This document shows positions 15,668-24,109 of a stretch of DNA of 35,043 bases, one piece after another (position 1 is the stretch's first letter; each line of letters opens with the position of its first letter). The stretch comes from Ruegeria sp. (GTDB taxonomy: Bacteria; Pseudomonadota; Alphaproteobacteria; Rhodobacterales; Rhodobacteraceae). The stretch covers positions 6,796-41,838 of the forward strand of contig NZ_JALCBM010000030.1 in assembly GCF_028066395.1 (NCBI RefSeq). The letters are read 5' to 3'. The notes below the pieces were generated by a model that did no database searches, had not been told where the DNA came from, and saw nothing but the letters and a program-made list of their open reading frames with translations. Both the position numbers and the translations under genes were made by a program.

Positions 15668-16543
15668 ATGGTTTGGTTTCGCCGGGGTTTGGCCGCGTTG
15701 CTGATGGGTTTGTGGCTGTCCGCCGCCGGGGCGCAGGACAGTGAGGAACGGGAAGGCGGGATCATCGGCACCGGCATTGTCGGCACGATCACCCATCTGG
15801 GCAGCATCCATGTAAACGGCCAGCATATCCAAATCGATGGCACGATGCCGGTCAACGGGTCGGTCACCGCCCTGACGGCAGGCGGGCTGCGCCCGGGTCA
15901 TACGGTTGCCGTCATCGTCACCCGCGACGGCAACGACTGGCAGGCGCAACATATCCGTCAGGTCCTGCCTTTGGTTGGTCCGGTCAGTGCCATAAGGGGC
16001 GGCGATCTGACCGTTCTGGGCACCCGGATCGATGCCCGGGACCTTGCACCGGACATCGGCGTCGGCGATTGGGTTGCCATCAGCGGCTTGTGGCAGGATG
16101 ACCGGGTGCGTGCCTCGCGCATCGACAGGCTGCCCGGTCCCGCGCCCGAGGCTCGGCTGAGCGGGACTTACCTTGGCCCCGATGCAACCGGGGGTCTGAC
16201 AATCGGTGGCAGCAGCATTACCGGCCTGACGCCCCGGCATCTGCAGGCCGGTGATCTGATCCGGGTCCATGGCCAGCCCACCGCAGACGGCATCCGCGCC
16301 ACTCGTCTTGAAACCGGGCTGTTCGATGAAGCGGTTGGCGTGGTTCAGGTCGAAGGCTACTTTTCCGCGCCGCGCCCCGGTGGGTTGTACACGGTGCTGG
16401 GCAGCGGCTTGGTCGCCTATACGGATCGCCCCGACATGATTGATCAGGACGCCCGCGTCATTCGCTGCGGTCAGAGAGGACAGCTTGACGCGGCGACTGG
16501 ACCCGATCAGACCATGCAGCTCCTTACCGTGCTTGGGTGCTAG
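15668..16543 (+). CDS. DUF5666 domain protein, exported
   Basis: 291 residues. A clear Sec signal peptide (MVWFRRGLAALLMGLWLSA, cleavage likely after AGA) is followed by repeated small beta units. Segments such as GTGIVGTITHLGSIHVNGQH and the later AYLG/TYLGPDATGGLTIGGSS stretch show the DUF5666 pattern (glycine turn, short strand, 'v.g..i.v'), apparently three to four times. The fold is probably an OB-like beta barrel array in the periplasm. No enzyme motif is visible. It follows the DUF6502 gene by 2 bases. Its TAG stop lies inside CTAG at 16540-16543, which also holds the stop of the converging slcD gene. Confidence 0.72.
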   Translation: MVWFRRGLAALLMGLWLSAAGAQDSEEREGGIIGTGIVGTITHLGSIHVNGQHIQIDGTMPVNGSVTALTAGGLRPGHTVAVIVTRDGNDWQAQHIRQVLPLVGPVSAIRGGDLTVLGTRIDARDLAPDIGVGDWVAISGLWQDDRVRASRIDRLPGPAPEARLSGTYLGPDATGGLTIGGSSITGLTPRHLQAGDLIRVHGQPTADGIRATRLETGLFDEAVGVVQVEGYFSAPRPGGLYTVLGSGLVAYTDRPDMIDQDARVIRCGQRGQLDAATGPDQTMQLLTVLGC

Positions 16544-17646
16544 GGTCGGGCCCGTGCCTGATCCAGCGACGATAGCCCGATCTGCGCCATGGTGGTGTCC
16601 AGCTCGGCGCTGAGGACCGACCAAAGCTGCTCCAGCCCGGCCTCGCCCTCGGCCGCGATGGCGAATTGCATGATGCGTCCGAAAAAGGCGAAATCGGCCC
16701 CGCTCTGCAAGGCTTTCATGACGTCCTCACCGGATCGCAGCCCGCTGTCGAAAAACAGCGGGAAATCATCCCCGACTGCATGGCGAATATCCGGCAGGAC
16801 CGAGATCGGAGGTGGAGCGCTGTCCATTTGCCGCGCGCCGTGGTTCGAGACCTGAATGGCATCGACACCCGCGGCCTTTAACGCCCGTGCATCCTCGGCA
16901 TCCAGAACGCCCTTGACCACCAGATTACCACCCCATTGATCCCTGAGACGGGCCAGCGTCTCCCACGTTGCTTTGGCGCGGCTTTCGGTGCGGTCGAAAT
17001 CGTAACCGTCCATCAGGAAATTCGCCATCTGCGGCTTGCCCCGCAGCAACGTATTCAGCGACCAGCGCGGGTGCAGGGCAAAATCCAGCACCTGACGCGG
17101 GCCCATTCGAAACGGCATCTTGAACCCGTGGCGTAACTCGCGCGGGCGGCGGCCCAGTTCGGGGACATCCACGGTCAGCACCAGTGTTTCGTACCCGGCG
17201 GCCCGGGCGCGGTCGACCAGCTTGAACGTACCCGACCCGTCGCCGCTGAAATAAAGCTGGAACCAGGCGTGGCCCTCAGCCTCGACAATCAGATCCTCCA
17301 TCGGGGTCGAGGAGACGGTTGAAACGCCCAGAGGCACGCAATAGCGTGCGGCCAGACGAGCCAGCATCAGATCGGCTCCGGGGGCGGACAGGTTGCACAT
17401 CCCCATCGGCGCGATCCCGAACGGGCGTTGCGCAGGCTGGCCAAAGACCGAACTGGTCATGGACCGGTCGCTGACATCGCGCAGGATGCGCGGGCGCAGG
17501 GTCACGGCGTCCAGCGCAGCCCGGTCGCGCGCGGCCCCGGCCTCACGCCCTGCCGCGCCGTCGATATAGTCGAACACCATCCACGGCAGACGCCGCCGCG
17601 CGATGCGGCGGGCGTCGTCGGCACTGTGGATGGCACTTGTGCCCAT
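16540..17646 (-). CDS. slcD: FMN-dependent 2-hydroxy-acid dehydrogenase, probable (S)-sulfolactate dehydrogenase
   Basis: 368 residues from ATG 17646, which shares one base with the comE stop (TGATG). A longer frame upstream runs over comE and is rejected. It is an LldD/glycolate-oxidase-type TIM barrel: FDYIDGAAG (25-33), K245 (LVVKGV), and the catalytic pair H269/R272 in SNHGARQMD. The residue after SNHG is Ala, where lactate oxidases usually have Gly. Enzymes of this fold oxidise L-2-hydroxy acids to 2-oxo acids and pass electrons to quinone or cytochrome. As the last gene after sulfopyruvate decarboxylase in a DHPS operon, oxidation of 3-sulfolactate to sulfopyruvate is the best reading, as proposed for SlcD in other roseobacters. 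Plain lactate oxidation is the alternative. Confidence 0.8.
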   Translation of the reverse strand: MGTSAIHSADDARRIARRRLPWMVFDYIDGAAGREAGAARDRAALDAVTLRPRILRDVSDRSMTSSVFGQPAQRPFGIAPMGMCNLSAPGADLMLARLAARYCVPLGVSTVSSTPMEDLIVEAEGHAWFQLYFSGDGSGTFKLVDRARAAGYETLVLTVDVPELGRRPRELRHGFKMPFRMGPRQVLDFALHPRWSLNTLLRGKPQMANFLMDGYDFDRTESRAKATWETLARLRDQWGGNLVVKGVLDAEDARALKAAGVDAIQVSNHGARQMDSAPPPISVLPDIRHAVGDDFPLFFDSGLRSGEDVMKALQSGADFAFFGRIMQFAIAAEGEAGLEQLWSVLSAELDTTMAQIGLSSLDQARARP

Positions 17647-18200
17647 CAGGCCTGAACGGCCTTCATAAAGCGGTCGCGGATCACCACCGGGTCCATGGTG
17701 ATGACCGGCATCTTTGCATTGCCGCTTTCGCATTTGGCCACGATGATGGTCATCTGCTTGGCATCCAGCGCCTCTTGCAGCACCCGGCCCGTATCCTCGG
17801 CGGCGCATTCGATCACCCGCTCGCACCCCGCAGCCTCGGCCATTTTCGACAGCGAGGTCTTCTGGCCGGCATAGGTCGGTTGATCGCCGGTAGACCCGTA
17901 AGAACCATTGTCGACGATCAACAGGATATAGTTATCGGCCACATTGTTGGCGATGGTGGGCAGGGTGCCCAGATTGGTCAGGATCGAGCCATCCCCATCG
18001 ATCACGATCACCGGCTTGGGCTGCGCCAGCGCCAGTCCCAGACCGATGGAGGATGCCAGCCCCATTGTGCCCAGCATGTAGAAATTGGTCGGCTGATCGT
18101 CGATGGCATGCAGTTCCTGGCTGGGAATGCCGATATTGCAGACGACAAGCTGATCACGCAGGATCGGGGCGATTTCTTTCAGAATCTCAGAACGGATCAT
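17646..18200 (-). CDS. comE: Sulfopyruvate decarboxylase, TPP-binding (beta) subunit
   Basis: 184 residues from ATG 18200, overlapping the comD stop as ATGA. It is the C-terminal half of a split ThDP enzyme: GTMGLASSIGLGLALAQ (44-60), the ThDP/Mg motif IDGDGSILTNLGTL (67-80) and DNGSYGSTGDQPT (97-109). The GDG ... DNG spacing is the usual one. With ComD it decarboxylates 3-sulfopyruvate to sulfoacetaldehyde. The split-subunit size and the gene order (alpha then beta) match ComDE. Phosphonopyruvate decarboxylase is the main alternative, but the adjoining hpsNOP and slcD genes favour sulfopyruvate. Confidence 0.88.
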   Translation of the reverse strand: MIRSEILKEIAPILRDQLVVCNIGIPSQELHAIDDQPTNFYMLGTMGLASSIGLGLALAQPKPVIVIDGDGSILTNLGTLPTIANNVADNYILLIVDNGSYGSTGDQPTYAGQKTSLSKMAEAAGCERVIECAAEDTGRVLQEALDAKQMTIIVAKCESGNAKMPVITMDPVVIRDRFMKAVQA

Positions 18201-18703
18201 TGGTCGCCATAGCCTCCCCAGAAATTGGCGTCGGTCAGGATGGCGACCGGCTTGTTGCACATGAAGGTGTATTTCAGGATCGCATCCAGTTCCTCGACAT
18301 CCGCCTGATGGTGGAAATGGTAGGTCGGGATGTTCATCTGCGCCAGCAGCGCTTTGGTATGGACAGCCATCTCGACCTGACAGGCCACCGGCTCGCGCAG
18401 CTCACCCCGATACGAGATCAGCATGGGCAGCGGCATCCGATAATACTGGATCAGCGTGGCCAGCGTGTTGATCGTGACGCCGATGGCGGTGTTCTGCATG
18501 ATGATGGCGGGACGTTTGCCGCCCATCCATGCGCCCGCGCACAGGCCCATCCCCTCGTCTTCCTTGTTCGAGGGGATGTGAAAAATCTCATCCCGCGCGT
18601 CGATTTCCTCGATCACGCCTGCAAGTTGCTTGCAGGGCACGGTGGTCACGAACGAGATGTCGTTCGCCACCAGATCATCAGTGATCTTCTTGTCTATGTT
18701 CAT
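18197..18703 (-). CDS. comD: Sulfopyruvate decarboxylase, PYR (alpha) subunit
   Basis: 168 residues from ATG 18703. The longer frame starting at 18955 runs antisense to uspA coding sequence and is rejected. This is the PYR-domain half of the split ThDP decarboxylase: VTTVPCKQLAGVI near residue 20 and IPSNKEDEGMGLCAGAWMGG (~43-62), which holds the conserved Glu that activates ThDP. MQNTAIGVTINTL matches the usual MQNSGLGNSINAL-type segment of sulfopyruvate and phosphonopyruvate decarboxylases. The product must pair with ComE at the dimer interface to form the active site. A 49-base gap separates it from uspA; its ribosome site is weak. Confidence 0.87.
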   Translation of the reverse strand: MNIDKKITDDLVANDISFVTTVPCKQLAGVIEEIDARDEIFHIPSNKEDEGMGLCAGAWMGGKRPAIIMQNTAIGVTINTLATLIQYYRMPLPMLISYRGELREPVACQVEMAVHTKALLAQMNIPTYHFHHQADVEELDAILKYTFMCNKPVAILTDANFWGGYGDQ

Positions 18704-18752
18704 ATCCGGTCTGTCTGTCCTGTATGAGGCCGACCTGCATAGGGTCAGCCGG

Positions 18753-19163
18753 TTACAACCCGCGATGCACATGCACCGCACAACTTGCGTGACGCACCAC
18801 GCGCGAGGCGGTCGAGCCCAGAAAATAGTCGCTGAGCCCCGGTTTGTGCGAGCCGATGACGACGCAATCGACCTCGTTATCCGCCGCATAGTCGATGATG
18901 GTGCGCGCCGTGTGGCCCTTGACGATTTCCGCCCGGACGCCGTCCAGCCCTTCAACCTTTTCCATCAGGTGAATCCGGGCGCGCTGAAAGCCTTCCTCCA
19001 CCGCGCTTTTGTCCAGATAGGCGCTGACCGAGCCCTGCGGCATTTCATAGACATGCAGCGCGATGATCTCGGCCCCCTCGGCGGACAGGGCGCGGGCCAC
19101 TTCCAGCGTGTGTTGCGAGATGCCGTGATCCAGCGCCATCGGGACAAGAACTTTTTTATACAT
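18753..19163 (-). CDS. Universal stress protein, UspA family
   Basis: 136 residues. It begins MYKKVLVPMALD, with the family's first strand and Asp. It ends with VVIGSHKPGLSDYFLGSTASRVVRHA, which corresponds to the ATP-binding G-2x-G-9x-G(S/T) motif, although the second Gly is replaced by Lys (GSHK). Usp proteins of this GSHxPxLxDYxLGS type are found beside TRAP transporters; TeaD of the Halomonas ectoine transporter is the known case and binds ATP. Here it lies within the DHPS operon between hpsP and comD, so a regulatory link to the HpsKLM transporter or the dehydrogenases is plausible. No catalytic role is visible. Confidence 0.85.
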   Translation of the reverse strand: MYKKVLVPMALDHGISQHTLEVARALSAEGAEIIALHVYEMPQGSVSAYLDKSAVEEGFQRARIHLMEKVEGLDGVRAEIVKGHTARTIIDYAADNEVDCVVIGSHKPGLSDYFLGSTASRVVRHASCAVHVHRGL

Positions 19164-19187
19164 TGAGGGCCTCCAATACGGGCGTAA

Positions 19188-20168
19188 CTATTCCCACGGC
19201 GTCAGGATAATCTTGGGTGCCGCTACAGCACCAGCCCGCAGATCACGAAAGGCTTGCGCACCCTCGGACAGGCCACGGGTTTCGACCCAGTCCAGTGCGC
19301 CGAGACGCCCGTCGAAAATGGCCTGCGCGGTCTGGCGGAAATCCTCGGCCGTATAGGTGTAAGTGCCGATAAAGGTGATCTCCTGCAAGGTCATTCTGCG
19401 CACGTCCAGCCCGCCGGTATCCTCGCCCAAGCCCACATGCGCGATCACCCCGCCGGGTTGCGCACAGGCCGAGGCCGCGGCGCGCGTGGCCGCATAGCCC
19501 ACCGCGTCGATCACCAGCGGATAGGCCCCTTCCGCCGTATCTGTCAGGATCAGCCCGTCCAGCTTTTGCAGATAGGTCCGGCGCAGGGTGTTGGGTTCGG
19601 CAATGGTGACCTCTGCAATCCCCATCGCCCTCAGGGCCAAGGCCGCCGCCACACCGATCGCGCCGCCGCCGATCACCAGCGCGCGCCGGTCCATCGCCGG
19701 GTGCAGCGCCTCGATCGCCAGCCGGGCGGCATGCCAGCTGACCGCCAGCGGTTCCGCCAGCGCGGCCTGGGACAGGGGCACATGGGCGGGGACCTCGACC
19801 AGATTGCGTTCGGGCATCGCGACGAACTGGGCAAAGGCCCCTTCGCGTGGCGGCATCGAGATGATCTGACGGATCGGGCACAGGTTCTCACGCCCCGATG
19901 TGCAGGCCGGACAGGTCCCGCAGGTGACCAGAGGGTTAATGGTCACCCGCATCCCTTCCTGCGGACCGCCAGTGATGATCCCTGCAGCCTCATGCCCCAG
20001 AATCAGCGGGGCAGGGCGGCGGGCGTCATGACCGAGATAGGCATGCATGTCGGACCCGCAGATCCCCGAAGCCTCGACCCGGATCAGGTGTTCCCCCGGG
20101 TTTGGCGTGGCGTCGGCGACCTCCCGCAGGGCCATCTGTTCCACACCTTCGTAAACCAGTGCTTTCAT
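19188..20168 (-). CDS. hpsP: Zinc-dependent alcohol dehydrogenase, DHPS 2-dehydrogenase candidate
   Basis: 326 residues, medium-chain dehydrogenase/reductase. Catalytic zinc ligands are C37 (GICGSD) and H59/E60 (GHEAAG). The structural zinc cysteines C83, C86, C89 and C97 are all present (CGTCPACTSGRENLC). The Rossmann motif is VIGGGAIGVAAALALRAMG (~165-183). In Cupriavidus and roseobacters, HpsO and HpsP are thought to interconvert DHPS enantiomers through the 2-oxo compound, so that HpsN can use both. Its start overlaps the hpsO stop (ATGA). Which enantiomer it uses cannot be told from sequence. Confidence 0.84.
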   Translation of the reverse strand: MKALVYEGVEQMALREVADATPNPGEHLIRVEASGICGSDMHAYLGHDARRPAPLILGHEAAGIITGGPQEGMRVTINPLVTCGTCPACTSGRENLCPIRQIISMPPREGAFAQFVAMPERNLVEVPAHVPLSQAALAEPLAVSWHAARLAIEALHPAMDRRALVIGGGAIGVAAALALRAMGIAEVTIAEPNTLRRTYLQKLDGLILTDTAEGAYPLVIDAVGYAATRAAASACAQPGGVIAHVGLGEDTGGLDVRRMTLQEITFIGTYTYTAEDFRQTAQAIFDGRLGALDWVETRGLSEGAQAFRDLRAGAVAAPKIILTPWE

Positions 20169-20926
20169 TTCGCGGTGAACCCTCCGTCAACCATCAGGAC
20201 CTGACCGGTGACATAGTCGGAGGCCCTGGAACATAGAAACAGGATCGGGCCATCGATATCCTCCAGCCGTCCATTGCGCCGGATGCAGGTCTGCGCCGCA
20301 TTGCGGGCAGCGCGGTCGGGGTCGTCAAACACGGTCTGCGTCAGCTCGGTCGGGAAAAAGCCGGGGCCGATGGCGTTGGCGGTGATGCCGTGGGGCGACC
20401 AGGCCTCGGCCATGGCGCGGGTCAACTGGCCGATCCCGGCCTTGGTCGCGCCATAGGCGATGCCGCCGGGAAAGGCGCGCGTGGTCTGGAGCGAGGCGAA
20501 ATTCACGATCCGCCCCCAGCCGCGCGCCTTCATCGCGGGCACCATGGCCTGGCTTAGAAAAAACGGCGCGCTGAGGTTCAGGGCCAGCGTCGCATCCCAG
20601 CCCGCATCGGTGACGTCATCTGCCGCCTCGCGTGTGTTCACCCCGGCGGCGTGGATCAGAATATCCGGCGCGCCAAAGGGGTCCGAGACCTGCTGCGCCA
20701 GCGCGTCCAGCCGCGACCGGTCCGCCACGTCGGCGGTGACGGCAGCGGCGCTGTCTCCGATCTCGTCACAGAGACCGGCCAGCGCCTCTTCCCGACGCGC
20801 CACGCCAACGACCCGAGCGCCGGCGGCAGCCAGAACCGTGGCCACCTGCCGCCCAAGGCCCGAGCTTGCGCCGGTGACGCATGCCACCTTGCCCGCAAGG
20901 TCAAAAAGGGTGCGGGGGTCATCCAT
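20165..20926 (-). CDS. hpsO: Short-chain dehydrogenase, DHPS 2-dehydrogenase candidate
   Basis: 253 residues, classical SDR. The NAD-binding motif is TGASSGLG (18-25). The catalytic residues are N117 (LALNLSAP), S145 (NFASLQ), Y158 and K162 (YGATK). The C-terminus ends in the usual VTGQVLMVDGGFTAK. It is expected to act with HpsP to racemise 2,3-dihydroxypropane-1-sulfonate by oxidation and reduction at C2. The start lies 8 bases inside the end of hpsN, and the stop overlaps hpsP, so the three dehydrogenases are translationally linked. On sequence alone it could be any SDR; the assignment rests on its place between hpsN and hpsP. Confidence 0.84.
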   Translation of the reverse strand: MDDPRTLFDLAGKVACVTGASSGLGRQVATVLAAAGARVVGVARREEALAGLCDEIGDSAAAVTADVADRSRLDALAQQVSDPFGAPDILIHAAGVNTREAADDVTDAGWDATLALNLSAPFFLSQAMVPAMKARGWGRIVNFASLQTTRAFPGGIAYGATKAGIGQLTRAMAEAWSPHGITANAIGPGFFPTELTQTVFDDPDRAARNAAQTCIRRNGRLEDIDGPILFLCSRASDYVTGQVLMVDGGFTAK

Positions 20927-22226
20927 CGGCGGTCAGGTCGAACTGTTCGTCGGGGAAATACTTGGCCAGACGGACATCGGCGGCGCGGGCGTGGCCCTCC
21001 ATCCCTTCCAGACGGGAAATGCGGGCGGTGGCCTCGGCAATGGATTTCGACCCCTCGCGGGTTGCCCGCTGCCAGGTAACGATTTTCATGTATTTATGCA
21101 CGCTCAGCCCGCCAGTATAGCTGGCCGCGCCGGAGGTCGGCAGCACGTGGTTGGTCCCGGTGGCTTTGTCGCCATAAGAGACGGTGGTTTCTTCGCCCAG
21201 AAACAGCGACCCATAACAGGTCAGGCGGTCCAGCCACCAATCCAGATCCTCGGCCTGCACGGTCAGGTGCTCGGGCGCGTATTCGTCGGAACAGGCGGCC
21301 ATTTCCTCACGATCCGAACAGACGATCACCTCGGCATAGTCGCGCCATGCGGCAAAGGCGTTGTCGCGGTTCAGTTCGGGTAGGTCGTCGATCAGGGCGG
21401 GGACCAGTTCCATCACCTTCTGCGCCAACGCCCGGTCATCCGTCACCAGCCAGACGGGCGAGTTATATCCGTGCTCGGCTTGACTGACCAAATCGGTCGC
21501 CACCACATGGGCATCCGCGCTGCCATCGGCCAGGATCAGGCTGTCGGTCGGCCCCGCGATCATGTCGATGCCGACCTTGCCGTAGAGAATACGCTTGGCC
21601 TCGGCCACGAACTGGTTGCCGGGACCCACGAGGATGTTGGCGCGGGGCAGGTCGAACAGCCCATAGGTCATCGCCGCCACGCCCTGCACACCGCCCATGG
21701 CCAGAATGCTGTCAGCGCCGCAGATATGCGCGGCATAGACAATCGCGGGGGCCACACCCTCGCCGGGGCGCGGCGGGGAACAGGCGGTGATGTGGCGGCA
21801 GCCCGCCACCTTGGCGGTGGTCACGGTCATGATTGCGCTGGCGATGTGGCTGTACCGCCCGCCGGGCACGTAGCAGCCCGCCGCATCCACCGGGATTGCC
21901 TTTTGACCGGCGATGAAGCCCGGCACGATCTCCATCTGCACATCCGACACCGTGGCCTTTTGCGTTTCGGCAAAGCGGCGCACATTGTCATGGGCAAAGC
22001 GGATATCGGCTTTCAGCTTTTCCGGCACCAAGGCGATGGCCGCATCAATCTCGGCCTGCGTCATCAGCACGTTGCCCTCGAACTTGTCGAACTTGGCCGC
22101 ATATTCCAGCGCCTTGGCATCGCCGCCCGCCTCGATATCGGCAAGGATGGTCTTGACCGTATCATGCACTTCTGACGCATGAGACTGGGCCGTCAGGGTC
22201 GCTTTTTTCAAGTAGTCGCGAGGCAT
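20919..22226 (-). CDS. hpsN: Sulfopropanediol (DHPS) 3-dehydrogenase
   Basis: 435 residues, histidinol-dehydrogenase fold. Zinc ligands by comparison with HisD are Q249 and H252 (SQAEHG), D353 ([10 protein letters not shown]) and H412 ([10 protein letters not shown]). The catalytic pair E319/H320 (YAPEHL) is kept. HpsN performs a four-electron oxidation of DHPS to sulfolactate with two NAD+, analogous to HisD converting histidinol to histidine. Assignment to HpsN rather than HisD rests on the operon: TRAP transporter genes directly before it, hpsO and hpsP after it, comDE and slcD further on, and no his genes. A 12-base gap separates it from hpsM. Confidence 0.93.
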   Translation of the reverse strand: MPRDYLKKATLTAQSHASEVHDTVKTILADIEAGGDAKALEYAAKFDKFEGNVLMTQAEIDAAIALVPEKLKADIRFAHDNVRRFAETQKATVSDVQMEIVPGFIAGQKAIPVDAAGCYVPGGRYSHIASAIMTVTTAKVAGCRHITACSPPRPGEGVAPAIVYAAHICGADSILAMGGVQGVAAMTYGLFDLPRANILVGPGNQFVAEAKRILYGKVGIDMIAGPTDSLILADGSADAHVVATDLVSQAEHGYNSPVWLVTDDRALAQKVMELVPALIDDLPELNRDNAFAAWRDYAEVIVCSDREEMAACSDEYAPEHLTVQAEDLDWWLDRLTCYGSLFLGEETTVSYGDKATGTNHVLPTSGAASYTGGLSVHKYMKIVTWQRATREGSKSIAEATARISRLEGMEGHARAADVRLAKYFPDEQFDLTADG

Positions 22227-22238
22227 TTTCAGCAGGTC

Positions 22239-23567
22239 CTATTGGTAGATTTCTGGAAGCAGGGTGGTCGAGACCGCAGGCACATAGGCGATCAGGATGA
22301 CAACAATCAACATGGTCAGCACAAAAGGCACCGCACGGGCCGCGATCTTGAGGATCGACTCGCCGGTGATGCCCGAGACCACGAACAGGTTCAGGCCCAG
22401 CGGCGGGGTGATGAACCCCACACCCAGCGCGGTGATCATCATGATACAGAACTGAATTTCGTTCATGCCGATATTGTCGGCCAGCGGTTTCAGGATCGGC
22501 GCCAGGATCACGATGTTTGGCGTTGTCTCCATCACACAGCCCGCGGCAATCAGGATGCCGATCATCAGCAGGATCAGCAGATAGGGATCATCGGTCAGCG
22601 AGGTAACCGAGGTCACGAAGCCCTGCGGCACGCCCATGATCGCCAGCGCCTCGGCCAGCGGGGCCGAGAATGCGATGATTGGAAGGATCACACCGTTCAC
22701 CTTGGCCGAACTGACCAGCATCGAGGGGAAATCAGCCAGCGTCAGCGTGCGCAGGACAAAGCCCATGATGATGGTGACCACGACGGCGGTCGCCCCGGCC
22801 TCGGTGGGCGTCAGGCGGCCCGAGAAGATGCCATAGAAGATGATGCCCGGCACGATAAAGGCATACCAGCCGGATTTCAGCGCCTTGCCCAGTTTAGCCA
22901 GCCATTCGCCCATGGTCATCACGCCGCCGCCCTCATAGGCATAGAGGCGGTTCATGATGATATTGGTGATCAGGATCGACACCAGAATGGCCAGACCGGG
23001 GATGAGGGCCGCCAGAAACAGGGTCGAGGCGGAAATGCCCAGCACAAGGCCGATGATGATATAGGCAATCGACGGTGGGATTAGAATGCCGGTACAGGCC
23101 CCGGCGGCGACCAACGCGCAGGCATAGGGACGGGGATAGCCGCTTTCGACCAAGCGGTTGATGGTCATCCGACCCACGGCAGCAGCGCCTGCAGCGTCCG
23201 AACCCGAGATGGCCGCGAACATGCCGCAAACCAGCACGGTGGCCGATCCGAACCCGCCCTTGGCAAAGCAAGTCAGCGCCTCGGCCACGTCGAGGAATTT
23301 TCGCGACAGCCCGGTGCGCACCAGCACGTCGCCGGTCAGGATGAACAGCGGCACGGCGGTCAGGGCAAAGGCGTCGATACCGGTGAACAGGCTTTCGCCC
23401 ACAAGGCTCAGCGGCAGGTCGCCGGACATGATCAGCATCACGATCGCTGCCGATCCGATCGCGGCCCAGACCGGCACCGCCATCGCAATCAGGCCAACGA
23501 ACAGAATTACGGGAACATAAAAATCCCAGCCCAGCTCAACGGTTTGATTGAGAGAATTCCACAGCAT
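22239..23567 (-). CDS. hpsM: TRAP transporter large permease (DctM type), DHPS uptake
   Basis: 442 residues with about 12 hydrophobic helices. Family features include the N-terminal VPVWAAIGSAAIVMLIMSGD region, GMFAAISGSDAAGAAAVGRM, IPPSIAYIIIGLVLGIS, and the C-terminal GVGFITPPLGLNLFVVSGI. It is the Na+-driven transport subunit of the tripartite system. It starts 11 bases after the small subunit and is directly followed by hpsN, so the substrate is most likely DHPS. The K, L, M letters follow gene order by analogy to published hps clusters. Confidence 0.92.
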   Translation of the reverse strand: MLWNSLNQTVELGWDFYVPVILFVGLIAMAVPVWAAIGSAAIVMLIMSGDLPLSLVGESLFTGIDAFALTAVPLFILTGDVLVRTGLSRKFLDVAEALTCFAKGGFGSATVLVCGMFAAISGSDAAGAAAVGRMTINRLVESGYPRPYACALVAAGACTGILIPPSIAYIIIGLVLGISASTLFLAALIPGLAILVSILITNIIMNRLYAYEGGGVMTMGEWLAKLGKALKSGWYAFIVPGIIFYGIFSGRLTPTEAGATAVVVTIIMGFVLRTLTLADFPSMLVSSAKVNGVILPIIAFSAPLAEALAIMGVPQGFVTSVTSLTDDPYLLILLMIGILIAAGCVMETTPNIVILAPILKPLADNIGMNEIQFCIMMITALGVGFITPPLGLNLFVVSGITGESILKIAARAVPFVLTMLIVVILIAYVPAVSTTLLPEIYQ

Positions 23568-23578
23568 TCGTCTTCTCC

Positions 23579-24091
23579 TCAGTCAAACAGCTTGTCACCT
23601 TCGAAGACGGGGGTGCCGTCGCGAAGGGATTTCAGGTCGCGCAGAAGGGATTGGATCAGCCGCCAGATCATCAGCGCAAACCCGGTGGGAACGGCCATCA
23701 GGAACCAGACCTTGGACACCCGCAACCCATCGGTCACCGACCCGAACTTGGCCGAGACATGGACCGCCTCATACGACCAGTAGAGCGCGATGACGGCGAC
23801 GACGAACATCACCAGATCGCCAAAGATATACAGTACCGCCTTGGGGCGCGGCCCGAGGTAATGCATGATCACGTCGATGCGGATATGGGCGCGTTCCTTG
23901 ACCGCTGCCGCCGCACCGATCCAGGCCAGATAGATGAAGGAATAACGCACGATTTCCTCACCCCAGATCGAGGAATAGGCGAAAATCTCCCGCCGCAGCA
24001 CCTCGATAGCCATGGTGATCACAAGCATCACGTAAAAGACCAGCAGCAGCCAGCGTTCGGCATTGCGGTCTATAGTCTGAAAAACGGTCAT
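23579..24091 (-). CDS. hpsL: TRAP transporter small permease (DctQ type), DHPS uptake
   Basis: 170 residues from ATG 24091, which has GAGGG about 5 bases upstream; a TTG at 24103 and an ATG at 24094 also lie in frame but fit the ribosome site less well. Four membrane helices (~15-35, 45-65, 88-110, 130-150) and the EEIVRYSFIYLAWIGAA segment mark the DctQ family. It forms the membrane complex with the large subunit and docks the periplasmic binding protein. A 115-base gap with two hairpins separates it from hpsK. Confidence 0.9.
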   Translation of the reverse strand: MTVFQTIDRNAERWLLLVFYVMLVITMAIEVLRREIFAYSSIWGEEIVRYSFIYLAWIGAAAAVKERAHIRIDVIMHYLGPRPKAVLYIFGDLVMFVVAVIALYWSYEAVHVSAKFGSVTDGLRVSKVWFLMAVPTGFALMIWRLIQSLLRDLKSLRDGTPVFEGDKLFD

Positions 24092-24109
24092 CATATCCCT
24101 CAACGATGG

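Noticed and set aside
17647..17826. N-terminal extension of slcD to 17826
   Set aside because: The added 60 residues are Arg/His/Gly-rich, overlap comE in another frame and do not resemble the FMN enzyme N-terminus; ATG 17646 coupled to the comE stop fits better.
20919..22226. Annotation as histidinol dehydrogenase (HisD)
   Set aside because: Fold and zinc ligands agree with HisD, but the TRAP genes, hpsO/hpsP and comDE around it identify HpsN. The hisN-like gene at the window start is about 20 kb away and unrelated.
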